Shown piece by piece: positions 1 through 20,131 of a stretch of 64,000 nt of DNA. The stretch comes from Echinococcus granulosus (Eukaryota > Platyhelminthes > Cestoda > Cyclophyllidea > Taeniidae). The translations under genes were made by a program, and so were the position numbers. The stretch is from contig NW_020170385.1 in NCBI RefSeq assembly GCF_000524195.1, positions 1,195,898 to 1,259,897 on the forward strand, in the 5' to 3' direction. Under the pieces are notes generated by a model. The model was not told where the DNA came from. It saw only the letters and a list, made by a program, of their open reading frames with translations, and did no database searches. Each line of letters starts with the position of its first letter. Position 1 is the first letter of the stretch.

Positions 1-1847
1 AAACGAAAAAAAACATAAGTGTTTTTGTGATGAAAAGGACTATGGGCGGGAAAATTATTTTTGTGAACATGTCATGAAATTACTAATAGTTATTTCACAA
101 CCTTTTCCATTTTTTTATTGTTACTCCACTGTTTCTTGCAGCAGGTCCTGTAATTCCTCCAACGCTGCTCCATGTATACACACACGTATATTTGCAGTGC
201 AGCAAGTATGTGCCACTTCAATTTTATTAAGGATGGTTTGTTGGAGAAAGTCTTAACTTCCATTACACTCCTTTGGTTTGAGCGCGACCCTGTAGCTCTG
301 TAGCTGAAACAGATGTTTGGCATGGCCACTGCAACACTGACTAACCAACCACACAAACCTAAATGACAGGCTGCCTTGTATTTTTGACAATAAGTACATT
401 TACTCGGCCGCGAGTGGAGTGGTTTTGGGGAGTTTTCACTACTTTTAGTGTGTTTAGGAAGTCTTTTATGGGTTTTAGTTCTAAAATTCCTTTTTAAAGC
501 TTCATAAAATGACAAATGCACGGCACCTGATACAAGGATACGCTCCCAAATGGCCTTCAGTCGGTTTGGTGATATCCCACCCACTCAATGTGCAGAGAAT
601 CTCACTAGCCGTTTCTGCTGAATACAATTACTGCGTTGTTTTAAGAGCATGTTTAGGACTCCGTCGTGTTTGCGCTCGCGGGTAGTATCAGGTCAAGAAG
701 GTCTTGGTTTACATGACTCGGCGTTTCAAGACGGCAGTATGTACTTTAGATAATAAGGTTTAAGGTCATTCCCTCAAGGTCGATAATTTGATAGTTTTTT
801 TCCGGTAATTCACTTATACACACCCATTTGTGGCTCATCAAGAGACGTAGACAACGAAGTGTTGGGGACAAGGCCTGTCCGTGGCTTGTTTTTTGTCTTA
901 CTTTTTAACTCAGCCACCGTACTGATGAGGGTTAGTATCACAGTTTTAGTCATTAGCGTGTGTTGGTGAAAATGAGTCGGCAACCTATTTATTGTTGCAT
1001 TATATTGGATTTATTGGGAATGGGTTCTCCTTTTTTACGCCGCGCCATTTTGTGTCGAAAGCTAAACAGTCCAGAAGTTGGTGTCTGCTGTTTATTTTTT
1101 TTCAGAAACACCGATCAGTCTATTGAGATGCGTAACATACTTCACCTTCCACATCTACCACTCAATTTTAGTCCTGGAGGTATTCTTCAGCATGTTATTG
1201 AAGGTGAATTTTGCCAGGACTACTCAAATTCTATTGATTAATCCTGGAATTTTACATCTAACGTAATTTGGGCTCTATTTTGATGCATGTTCGGAGTTTT
1301 TGGCCTTTGCAGCCCAACGAAAACGCATATTAGCGTAAACTGTAAGTCACTCAAGATTTGGTTTACAACCTCACCTACGAGCAATTGATCAACATGTAAC
1401 TTATTTGTACACATTCATTTAATCAGAAAGTTGACGTGTTATTCATTTCACTTCTAGCAATGAAGTGTTATCCTAAATTCGTTTCTATGTCCTTCTATTT
1501 TTCTATCATTCTTTTGGAAGGGCTTGCATTTTACGCCATGAGACGTCAGATTCGAACCGCTTTGTTTCGTGTTATCACGCGCATGTTTATCTCGTTATTT
1601 CCACTTTAAAAATATGTACCTGTTCACCGTCTAGAAATAATTTATTTTCTTCAATTTACCCCAGTGCCAAAGTACGCATTGAAAATGGTTTATTTTTGCA
1701 AGTATGCAGCAGAAGCCGTGTTTTAATATCTCGATCCGATGTTGATGGTGCTATCCTCAGCTTATCCAAGTTAAAAAGGTATCAATAACGGTAGGGTTGG
1801 GTTAAGCTATCTTAAATGAAACCCCTCATTAAAAAAACGCTTTACAG
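1..1847. other. Upstream intron or 5' flank of the ADAM gene; no coding sequence recognised
   Basis: I see no ADAM metalloprotease exon here; in particular there is no HExxHxxGxxH zinc-binding motif in any frame. Short open stretches at 90-584 (-) and 960-1266 (+) have no recognisable domain and no matching splice phase. The first supported ADAM exon begins at 1848 after a tttacag acceptor in phase 1, so this stretch is most simply the 3' part of a large intron. Confidence 0.5.
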
Positions 1848-9274
<7,427 letters not shown>

Positions 9275-10332
9275 GGAATCCAGACAGAGCAATAATTAAG
9301 GCCCGTTTGTATTAGGAGTTTCTGCTCTTGCACTTCTAAGTTTTCTTCAACTAGAGGGGATGTCCAGAGATCTACAGACGAACAACCATTCCACAACTCT
9401 GTGAATACCTTGGCTATTCCAAAACGTACACTATTTTCCTCTTTTTTGCCACCTACCCACCAAACTTGCGCATTTCAACGTCTTTCTTTAGTCAGCACAA
9501 ATTACGTTTAACAAATACACTGGAGAGACCTAGGTATTATCTGGTGAACCGCTGATTACTACCAAGTCCGCTTTACTTCTTGCCTTCAATTAACCATTGA
9601 CGCTGCACTTGCGCTAACACTGCTTTGGGATTGTCTCTTTAATTTTGATACCTATGTATATGTGCAACTACTTTTCTACGGCCAATTTCTGAGGTGTCTT
9701 GCTTAATTCTGGCCCAGGTAAACCCTGCTCTGTTCTCAGGGTTACTGAGCCTAAGCGATGAAGTTGCGCAGACCTCCCCGGCTAGCGAAAAAGTAGCACC
9801 TACTGCGTCCCTACAGTGCGAATGCAGTCAACTCTTCAGACATCACCTTCGCTGCATACTTCTATGCCGAGCAGCTCAGACTCCTTTTTGAAGCATTCCT
9901 CATATAGGAGTACAAACTTCAGTATACCCACTTACTAGACGCCATTCCCCACCACCTGAGTGCTGCACAGACTCCAACTTGGGATATGCCCCTCAGCACA
10001 ATTTATCAAGTTTAAACTTGGAGAAGAAACGAGTAGTGACTCATACCGTTTCGCGTAATGCGATGTGTAATTCAGAATGAACGGAACATTAATGAAAAAA
10101 CGAACTTTGTACAGAGATTACAATTTTTGAGCCTTCAAAGACGCATTGCAGTTAAAAGCAGTCTCGAATTCCACCAGCCTAAAAGCAAACATCATTAATC
10201 GGAGTTGAGAATACCAAAGATGTGCCTTAAGGACTATTCTACATTTAATAAAAATTTCAAAAGCGTGTTCAGTAGGTAATGTGATCAAGAAGTCTTCCTT
10301 ATATTCGGAAGAAAAGCAGGCAGAGGGGAGAT
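9275..10332. other. Convergent 3' flank between ADAM (+) and RAD51C (-)
   Basis: This is 3' flanking sequence of two convergent genes. There is no canonical AATAAA close to the ADAM stop. An open minus-strand stretch at 10118-10367 could be the final RAD51C exon (see that entry). The plus-strand open frame at 9694-9891 has no recognisable content. Confidence 0.4.
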
Positions 10333-13300
10333 TTAATCCATTAGGAGGCATCTGGTGTAGGCAATTCTACAACAAGCAGTGGGGGGAGGGGTTAGGCGGC
10401 AGTGACGTACCGTGACCTGATAAGCGGCAGTGCCGGGTGGCCGACCAGGATGTTTGAGCAGTCGGGCAGTGCGGCGCTGCTCCGCGTCAGAGCCCTCTGC
10501 CTTAGAGAGGAGGAGGCGCACCGAGCAAATGTGTCCCCAACTCTCCCCCAGCGCGGGCACTAAGGTGCTGCGAGTGGTGGCAGAGGTCTCGCTAGTGACA
10601 AACTTCGTTGTTATCTGGTTTGTCATGATCACCTAAGTAGTACAAATAAGGAATCGGCGCTATATTCAGAAATGTGAAAGAGAAGAATAGGACGAATGCC
10701 GGTACAATATTATAGAAAGAGGGATAGCGCGGCTAAATAAGTTGTCTTGCATCCGATAACTAAGAAAGAATCACCAACGACGAGATGGTCGATTAGAGCT
10801 CGTTTTATCGCTGTTGGCGAGATAACTATTGGGAACTCAGCAGAGCCTCGAAATAACAAACAGTATTATTTTTTGCTCTGCTTGCACATAGGGAGCATGA
10901 ATGGATTTTCAGCCTGAAGCGCTGAACGGATAAATAACACACAGGCAAACCTACAGCGGCGTTTTGCGCACTGGCAGTTGAGAGGAGGGATTGAGCAACG
11001 GCCGCCAACAAGCGGTTACGCTGCGGAATGTCCTCGAACTCGTAGCGGAACGGAAGAGCAATGCTATCCACTATAATGAGCCTGATCTACAAATAAACAT
11101 GTGCTCAAATTCATGAACGAACAAGCAACTGAAAATTTCCAGCTGACAGTAATGTATCTTGAGATGTGGTGAGCTTACATTAGGGTGGTATTTGCAGAAC
11201 TCCCCCAGTCGTTGAACAGCCGCAAGCAGCTGAAGATAACCGGTACATCTGATGTAGTGGACCTTGCTTAGTAAACTTTCTTCCGTGGGTATTCTTGACA
11301 AGGCCTCAAGGCAAGCGACCTTTTCTTCCGCATCTGCATAGCTATCATCTTGAAAGGAGAGAACATGTGTTATTACAACTGTGCAGCACATAAGGCTTGA
11401 AGTGGATCACAGACTCAATAAAACGCATCGTAAGGGATTTGGAGCAACCAAACCAGATTGGGCATACAAAATAACGTTTAACGAATCTAGGGCAAATTAT
11501 GATTGCAATCATGTGGTGATTAATGCTTCGGAAAAAGTCTGAACAATGTGTTTTTAAGGAACCGCCTAAGGTTGACATTCTAATTTGATTGAGTAGTAAC
11601 AAATGACTCGGAGTAGTTGAAATGTTTCAGATATCAGAAACTTGCCAAGTCCTTCCATGTACTGTTGGAGACAAGGGGCTAACATAGTCTGACAATGTTT
11701 GACTAATTCGACAGCCATTTGATGTAGGCGTTTTGGGATGAAGCTGCCCTCAGTATCGAGGAAAATGGCCTCCCCAGCCAGTCCGCCACACCACTGGGGT
11801 ATCTGGACCGTCAGACAGGTTTGTAGACTACAAGCAATTAAGAGTGGACCAGTGCACTATGTTTATTTCAAGATGAATCATACTAACCTAAGTCGGAGAC
11901 AAGGTGATGGCAAAGTGAATTGGGTTTCCACCGAAATTCTACATTGAGCAACTCGGAGATGAATTTTAACTAGATATTCCATCAATAACAAATGATACAA
12001 AGTCTACTGCATAAAATTGTTGAAAAAAGTAGAGCATAAAAATATACAAAAAGTGGGACTGACCAAAACTGTGTTTTACCAACGCCAGGTTGGCCACAAA
12101 GCTCAGTTATTCTGCCGCACGGAAATCCCCCGCCCATAAGATCGTCGAAACTAGTTTATGTGGCGAGTTAAAATGCAAAAAAACTAGTAATCCTAAAGAC
12201 ATAAGTGAAATTTGAGCGAATTAACTTGGAGACTACATCGTCTATTAACGTTTACAGTCTGATTTTATTACTGAACTTTGAAAAACCAGATTCAAAAAAT
12301 GAACCAAGTACAACAGGACTCATTACACATAAGCTGAAAACATTTATGAGGATAAGTCTCCATATTATAGGCAAAACGGATATGTGGACAAACAGGTTAC
12401 CTTTTGGACATGGTCAAGACATTTGCCACACGAAATTCGCTTGGATTGACTAGATTCGATAGTGAAGGATGCAACATTTGGAGAGCAGAACGAGGATAGA
12501 ACAGATTCTTGTTGGGAAAATTCGTAGTGAAGACGCTGTCTTTTCTAAGACTAGCATGCTCCTGGATGATAGTAGCGATAGAGGCAGCTCTAGGCTTCGG
12601 TATCTTGCAAACTATTAAATGAGACAAATAAGAATACCTTAAACGTTTACTTCCAAAGTTGTACGAGCAAGGCTATTTCCTGCAATTCCCCTTGAGCTAT
12701 TGGAATGCAATTAACAAGCGCTTCTTTTGGGGGTTAAAAACAAAGCAGATGGATGTAACAGAAAGATTATCACTACAAAATCAACCAAAAACACAAAAAT
12801 TGCGGAGGATATACAACAGTGTTTAAGATAGGAGATAGGGGGTAAATTTGATAGGAAACTTGTCAAATATAAACAACTGAAGCCAATTTCCGTTCATAAC
12901 ATCTTAAACTAGATAAATTAAAGTGCGACGTGACAGCGGAAACAGGAACTTGATAGGATTAGTTTTTAGTCACTCATTCTGCACAGAATGATAACTGCCG
13001 TGAAAGGTGCAAATGTGCACTACAACTAGATCGTTTCTAATTGGTGATAATAAGTTTCATAATTATTTGGGTGCAAGCTTTACTCAGAATTCGCTGATTA
13101 AGTCGAGGCAATAAATAGAATAGATTATGTCCACGATTATCACCTTTACGGGCCTTACTGTACAGTGTTGCTTATGCGATCTTCCATCTACGACAGCCAC
13201 TTAATAACCACACAACTCCAGCATGAATCAACCCATCCAATCCGAAACGATCAGGATAAAAAGTCGATAAAAACAAGCTACCTATCATGAAGTTCAATAA

Positions 13301-13475
13301 TAGCATCCTATGACTAGAACCTAGGTAAAGTTGAAAGGTTACCTGACTCGATTTGCTCTATGGTTAATCCACTGATCTCCCCGACATTGCTATAACCAGC
13401 TCTGGATAACTCTCTGAGTACCGATGTTGGAAGGGGTAGCATCACAAGTTCTCGAAAATCGGGATCGGAAAGCAT
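10333..13475 (-). CDS. RAD51C: RAD51C-type RecA/RAD51 paralog, DNA repair ATPase
   Basis: Minus-strand exons in coding order: 13475-13343, 12611-12401, 12150-12064, 11827-11646, 11348-11179, 11086-10955, 10632 to about 10411 or 10333. Phases agree throughout. A Walker A (GQPGVGKTQF) lies on exon 3 after FDDLMGGGFP, the Walker B is RLIIVDSIALPF, and the C-terminal ITNQITTKF and VPALGESWGH blocks match RAD51C better than other paralogs. RAD51C works in the nucleus with other RAD51 paralogs to load and stabilise RAD51 in homologous recombination. The start chosen (MLSDPDFRELVML) gives an N-terminus similar in length to the vertebrate protein; ATGs at 13580 and 13553 in the same frame are alternatives. 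Intron 11349-11645 appears to use a GC donor. The 3' end is uncertain: either the frame reads through to a stop at 10333-10335, or a 44-base intron (10367-10410) with a strong pyrimidine tract is removed. Confidence 0.93.
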
Positions 13476-16400
13476 CGACAAGTAAGCCTTAGCGAATGAA
13501 AGGATAAGAAGTGACAAAATACGTGCAAAAGGCAAACGACAACAATGGGACATAGTGAATTTTAGGCCAAATCGCGTCAAACGTGTAACTACGGCAATGA
13601 TAAGGCATTGGTGGCATTAAAAGCAACCAACGAACCAATTACCATTGTTCAATATGTGTTAACGAAACAGGAAGTCAAGGTGACTGAGGAATAAAGAGGC
13701 AACAATAAGTATAAAAAACTACTTCCGAGCAAAAGCTGTGCCACCTGACTAACGAGTAAGCCCTCAATTTGATACTAAAATGGATCAAGGTAATGAAGTC
13801 AATGAAAAAGATAGAAACGATATGAAGCTAGAAAGAATCGTTGCACTTAACTACAATGAAATACTGTCAAAACTGTTGGGTGAAAATAAGACAAATATAC
13901 TCCATTAGTTACTCATGAAAGTCAGTTAGAACAATGCAAACTGCTCCTTTAAAAAAGCTAACAAAAGCGTTTCACAAACTTTCCAAAAAATTGATGTAAT
14001 TGCACCAAGTGCTTGCGATAAGATGCAATGTAAGGCGAAGAATGACAAAAATCTTATTGTAAAGCCACGGAAATGAGTCAGAACCCGAGTATGCCACAGA
14101 GCTATGAATTCACGAAACCAAACGAATGGTGCCAATGTGCCAAGTATAAGGCAGGCCTAGGTACATCTGGAAGAAAACAACGGTGAGGATAACCCTTGAA
14201 GACTCGCATTTGATGTGACTAACTACAGTCCGATCCATTCAAACACGACATAAATAATTAAGGTAGGTGTCTTCCGAAACAAACGTGCATCACAAGTGCA
14301 GAAGCATAAGTCGATTTGGGGAAAATACAATTGACTGATGTATGTTAGTCTTGGTTAGTGAGCACTTTTTTTGAATTTTGTTGACCCATTGCTTCCAGGG
14401 CTTAAGTAAATAAATTCAACTGTTTGATTGTAATACATTCAATAAATACCAAAGTAAACTCACTTTTGGTGCCTGAATTTAGCTAACGATTCCATTGGAC
14501 AGTAACTCCTGCTGCACTACAGGTTTCGTCATTATTTTAAGGGAGAAGTTTGTAATAGTTTTAAGTAATAATATTTTACAAGAAGTGAGAGGCATAATCT
14601 TTTAGTTAGAACCGTCCTATAGCAGTCTTACTAGCCCTTCATTCTACCCCTGTTTAAAGAATCCTAGATTCATAAGGTTTGTTTGTGCTGAATACTATGT
14701 ACGGATGAAACGTGTAATTGTACGAGTAGTTTAGGTTTTGTAGGAAATCGGGTTCTAACACCTCCATGGGACCTCTCGAGCATGATGTTGACCCCATTTA
14801 CTACCTAAAAGTGCAGTCAAATAACCATATTACAGCGTAAACTGATACTAAAGACCTCCCATCAAATTCAGAATTTTCTGTGTTTTGTGCGTTAATTTGT
14901 CTCAGTGGATCTGGACTGATCATAATACCTGCATTACTTAAGTTTGCAGCTCATTTATGTTAAACATATCATTCCGTTATTCATTTCAAATCGTATGGGT
15001 GCGTGTAACACTAATATGGGGGATTTTGTATTTGTGAAAGGTTTTTTGACCTGCGGAGGGAATGGTAAATCTTGTTTCTTGTGTAGGGATAGGATCTGCT
15101 TCTGTGCTACTTTGACTGACATTATTTTTTCAGTCGATTATAATCGACCATAGTCACATCGACATAGTCGACTAGAATTCGTATTTCTGTATCCATGGTG
15201 TTGCACCACTTCTACAATTTCTCTGGTATGTTGACTTCTCAGACCGTGACCACCCATTTACTACAACTGCGATCGTTCAAATGCATGCATTTATTCCATC
15301 TCCTCTTTGCCTTTAAATCCACTGCTTATATTACAGTCCATGTTCGATCGACTAGCAATAAGTAAGCTCCCAAAAAGCCTCACTTCTCCCTTCAAAAGCC
15401 AGCGTCAAAGTGTGGCTTTAAACAAACTGAAAACAAACATGTGGATGAAAACGACACTACTTTCAAGGCTAATGAGTGGCGCGAAATCCATAGAGGTACT
15501 CTCAACTGATGTTCGATAACCTGTACTGATTCCATCATCTCTTCAGTCTTGAAACTGAGCAATTATTCATGTTTTTCAAGCAATCAAAATGGAATTAGAG
15601 CGACGAAGAATGTATTCATCCAGTGTAAAACACTGGAAAAATTAATTGATAAACAGGGTGTGACCTGTCTAGGAATGCCTTAGTGTGTACAGTAGGTGTG
15701 GTTGGAAACACCCTTTTTGGATTAATGTTTCTTCGTGCCAATACTCTACTCTTTTACACGATAGCAATTTTCCGAAAAATTGACCCTACAACAATGCTCT
15801 TACAACTGTCACGAATGCGTGAATTAAGATTCAAACACAGGAATCCAATTACTAATACGGTTTGCATAAACTCTTTAAGTTGTTTAACTTATTTCGACAA
15901 GTTTGTTCAGATACCAGTGTCGAACTCACAATTTACCTCGCAAATAGTGGATCATGAAGTATCCTTGATGAGGGTGTATAATATGACTGTTAGCAACGTC
16001 GACTTTGAAGTCGTGACCATTATGGCATATGAAGTTTCAAGCGTCAGTCTACAGATTAAAGGATAATATTTATGCTAACATTATTAGGTAATAAATCACT
16101 TTTTGTATTTCGGTGAATGCCACCACCAGCGCGTGAAAGTAACTAGAGGCTTACTCGAGCAAAAGGGAGGCTAGGACGCGTAAGTACATCAGGTAAGTTG
16201 TGTTGAAATTTAATCGGCGCTAACCGCTGAACTGATCCTATAGACAAAATAGGCCTGAACGCCAAGACTTATGTCACCATAAGAGCAACAAGACATGCAA
16301 TCGCACATTCGAAGCAAGTGCCACAATCCACGTCCCATTAATCGGTCTTTAGGAGTTGGCCATCCCAAAAATTCTTTGTTGTGGATTTCGGTGGAAATCA

Positions 16401-17180
16401 CTCCCCCAGCCAGATGTTAAGGCCAAAGCTAAATAGCACTATGAGTCAATGTTTATTGCTCAAATCTACAACAACAACGTCGATCCTTTAAGTGAACTTT
16501 ATTATGACCAGACAAAAATGTTGCCTTTTAATGCCCACTGCATGAACATCAGAGAAAGATGTTGAAGGAGCGAATAGATAGCTTCTTAAGTGATTGACAT
16601 TAGTCCCCTTCAAGGTCATGACATCCAGGTCACGAGGATCACAGTTAAATTGCCTTTTTTAACTGGAGTGAGACCTCATATAATATCCGTGTACTGAAGC
16701 AATCCAAAAGAAACAACGGTTGAAATTGCATTCAACAGCGACATACACGACTTGACCCCCGCATGCCTCAAAAGAAAATCCTTTACAACTATGACGCTCA
16801 TGTACACACATGAAGTAGAATAGCACCACCATCTCATATGAGCATGCGATGCACTTCGAGGTTCTAGAAGATATGAAATTGCATGAGATGACTGGCGACA
16901 GCACTAAGTAGTCACTGCGCCAAGTTTTGGATTATTTTAAAACATATATTGACTAGGCAGATTGCATGAAATCTGTGGGTTCTACCACTATTAACAAAGT
17001 TAAAGTTCGGAATAACGGGTAAAATCGATTTAAAAACTTTGACGATATGAAAGCCAGATGTTTTCACCCCGAAAACGAAACTAAAAGTGCGTAAAAAAAT
17101 GTATTTTGTCTAAAGCAACATACATTTCACTCCTGTACTATATGGGTAGCACTATCACTAGAAAACTAGAAGAGGAAAGT
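13476..17180. other. Intergenic region between SFXN (3' end) and RAD51C (5' end)
   Basis: RAD51C and the sideroflexin gene are in tandem on the minus strand, and this 3.7 kb should hold the RAD51C promoter. I recognise no gene. Notable items are a 16-base perfect palindrome at 15133-15148 with a 10-base palindrome at 15165-15174. There is also an unassigned minus-strand open frame at 16210-16401. A TTTATT near 16498 could serve as a minus-strand polyadenylation signal for the sideroflexin gene. Confidence 0.4.
15133..15174. repeat. Cluster of GTCGA palindromes
   Basis: GTCGATTATAATCGAC at 15133-15148 is a perfect 16-base inverted repeat. TAGTCGACTA at 15165-15174 is a perfect 10-base one, and a further ATCGAC lies between them. 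This could be a protein-binding dyad or a chance AT-rich hairpin. No function is assigned. Confidence 0.5.
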
Positions 17181-20131
17181 TTACAGACCCTTGTTGTAGT
17201 AGACGAGTTTTGGTACAGGCTTATCACCAAGATCTTTGATGATCTTCTCCTGAAGGTCCTTCTCCAGTTTATTGAATGGTCTTGAGCTTAGTTGGGGGAA
17301 AAGAGCGCAGCACATGGGTGTCGTGAAGGTGAGGCTGGAAAAAAGACCGAACCAGGGGTTTCGATTCCTTTTCAAATTACGGTCAAGGATAATTGGTGAT
17401 AGAATTTTAGTCCATCATTCTTTTACTTTACGCTTTAATGATTACTTCAAAACAAGTTGAAAAACCAGTGTAAAAGCAGAGAAACGACAGGTCGAGTAAA
17501 ATAGAAAGCTTAATAGAGATACCCAAGGAGCAATCCAGCTACGTGGCGCATAAACAATAGCTACCACACCCTAACTTGAAAGCATGCGCAGGTCAGACTC
17601 ATTTCAGCGCTGGCATTGTTGGAGCTTCGTATATGCAAAAATGGCGCGTTTATTCAATTGGAAGCAGGAGAAAACTGTGAAAATTTGCTCTTACATATAG
17701 GGAAGCTTCCCCAATGGAAAAAGGATGCATTTAAAAGTACAGTTCAAAGGGCTTACAAAATGCCGCAAAGAACAACTTGAAGAGGAGCGCTGATCCAGGG
17801 ATAGCGGCGTAGAATGCCTCGGCGTTCCAGAGCATCCATCAAAAATGGTGGAAGCACTTAATGGGTAATAGCGAATTAAAATGAAATAAATCTGCTCAAG
17901 TACATTTGTAGACGGATCGAAATGTTTCCAGCTGGTCCAAATAAAATAATTAAAAGTTCCACTCAACCTACTAGTGAGCTTATAGACTAATAAACAAACG
18001 TCAAAGCTTCGACTGAATCCTCTAAACTTCGTGCATAAAAGCAGAGGCAAAACTCTCCAAGTTTTCTGATATCTCCATATGAAAAATAAACATCTTTCTA
18101 CCAGATTATCGCCGACTAATAGAGCAAGTTATCAAAGTGCAACAATATTACATCTATTAGTCATATTGACGACCGAAAATAACATGCTCAGTTTGAAATG
18201 CGTATGAAAAGACAAAATATACTTAAGCCATATGATAAGCGGCAACGAAACCCAATGAAACATTGTAAAATGTAATAAACCTCATTACCAAAATTGATGC
18301 TAGCAAATAGGAGAGGAGGGTAGACTGACCCATGCCAGGAGAGGCCATGAGCACACGAGAAAGAGTGACTTGGGCGATAGCGACACGAGCAGTGCGGACT
18401 GATTTGCCCAATTTCTTACCATCCTCATCGGTCACGTCAATGCCAGAGCTCAGCTCTCCGCTGCGCATGCAGGGAATGTTGATACAGTTGGCCACCGCCA
18501 CCGCCGCATAGGGCACCAAGCGACCAACTACCGGCGGGAATCGCTATGACGAAGAAATGAACTGCAAAGTAAGTGGAACTCATGCGTTTTATAATGCAAA
18601 CACTAGGAAAGGGGATTTGTCTTTCAGCAATATATACTCATGAAGCTGATCCTTGAAACATGGGAATAACGCTGTGTAGGTGCAAGATTTATTGCGCAGC
18701 ACAAATCGGCCATATCTATGTTAAACCAAGGAAAAGTCAAAGCAGAACTGGAACGAATAAAGAAAATAAAAATGATATAACAGAGGCAAATAAAACTTAT
18801 TAAAAATATGAGGAATATGTACATGAACAGTAAATCACCGACATTAACTATATTTTCCTCTGCGATGAAAATAGGCAATTGCTGAGAGCATTTACGCAAC
18901 ACCAGCCTCAAATCAGTCCTAAATTAGTGTTGAGAATGAAGTCTAACTAACTCAATACGTCTTGCAATTTCGTTAATGATTAGATAAGGTAGAAAAATTA
19001 CCGAGACTTGTTTGTTGATCGCCAGCGCACTTGTAACTGCACCCGCAGTTGCTAGCACGTATGAGACACCCAATCGGCTAAAGTAAACATACTAGTAGGG
19101 ATGAGTGTGCGAATAAAACTATTCTAGTACCAATGTCTACATACGTTGTGGAAATTGGGGCATCGCCACTTCGATTTGTATAATTCACGACTGCGTTGAA
19201 AGACTGGTTAAACCATTGCCAAAAAATGACTGCTGCAGGAGTCCTTAAAAGCGTAAACAGAAACCGCCAACTTAATTATAAAAATACGGTTGAGATATCA
19301 CACATTTGAGAGAGTACCCTACAAATATTATGGAAAATGAGATACCTGAAATCTTTTTTTATGAGCACCTGAGGAATTGTAAAACTCAATAAACAAACTA
19401 AATCATATTGATTTACAAAAATATTAAACAGCAGAAGCATCTAAGATAGTATTCTCCAAAGCAAAAGGGTTCTGTCATTATAGGGGAATATACTTGTAGA
19501 AAGTTAGAAGAAATCCGGTGATGGTCATATTGCCAGGAACTTGAAAGGCCATGCGACCGAGAATAAACATTTTTTCACCAGTGTCGGGATGGAATGCTGA
19601 ATCATAGGTTTGCTTTGCTCGCCAGAGCTGATCTTCGGTCAAACCAGGTATCCGCTCGCCAGCTTTGTACTTAAGAACAATTGTCTTTGCTTCGTCTAAT
19701 TGTTTACTCGTCTTCAAGCAATTGAGAGGGTTGGTGGTGATAAAAAAGTGTTTGGCACGACCAGTATAAGTGGACTGGTCATAACGAGGTTTATCAATAT
19801 TAATACCCAGAGGAACCTAAGCAAACATCAGAAATGAGAATCGTAAGAACAAACGTGCACAGTGTGACTCACGGGACGCAAAAGTTGTAAAGCGATTAAA
19901 AAGGATTCAGCGGCCCTGAAGTTGACAATTCACCCAAAAACAATCAATAAAACGGGAAAAAAATGAAAATGTCTAAAATGAGTGACCTAAATGTTACTGA
20001 TTTTAAGCCACTCAAACGCCCAGGGAAGCCCTTAACAACCTAACAACAAAGCTAAAAACCAAAACTCATCAATATCCGTTCCGGAAAGGGATAAAACTTA
20101 GGGGGATAAAACCGGTACGAACTTCGACCAT
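17181..20131 (-). CDS. Sideroflexin, SFXN1/3-like mitochondrial carrier
   Basis: Minus-strand exons in coding order: 20131-20123 (inferred start exon of three codons), 19816-19494, 19243-19145, 19077-19002, 18543-18330, 17856-17757, 17334-17181 (stop 17181-17183). Together they give 324 residues, the usual sideroflexin length. Family landmarks in order are [94 protein letters not shown] and the ending YYNKGL. Sideroflexins are multi-pass inner-membrane proteins; SFXN1 and SFXN3 carry serine into mitochondria for one-carbon metabolism. The first exon (MVE) is chosen because it starts with ATG, restores phase and aligns with the family's short N-terminus, but its donor (GTTCGT) is weak, so this part is less certain than the rest. 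Confidence 0.95.

Noticed and set aside
90..584. 164-codon minus-strand open frame
   Set aside because: No recognisable domain, low-complexity basic/aromatic composition, and it lies in what looks like the ADAM upstream intron.
15683..16066. 127-codon plus-strand open frame
   Set aside because: AT-rich, no domain, no fitting splice partner; probably a chance open frame in intergenic DNA.
17691..18050. 119-codon minus-strand open frame
   Set aside because: The real coding frame here is the sideroflexin exon 17757-17856 in another frame ([19 protein letters not shown]); the long frame is a shadow.
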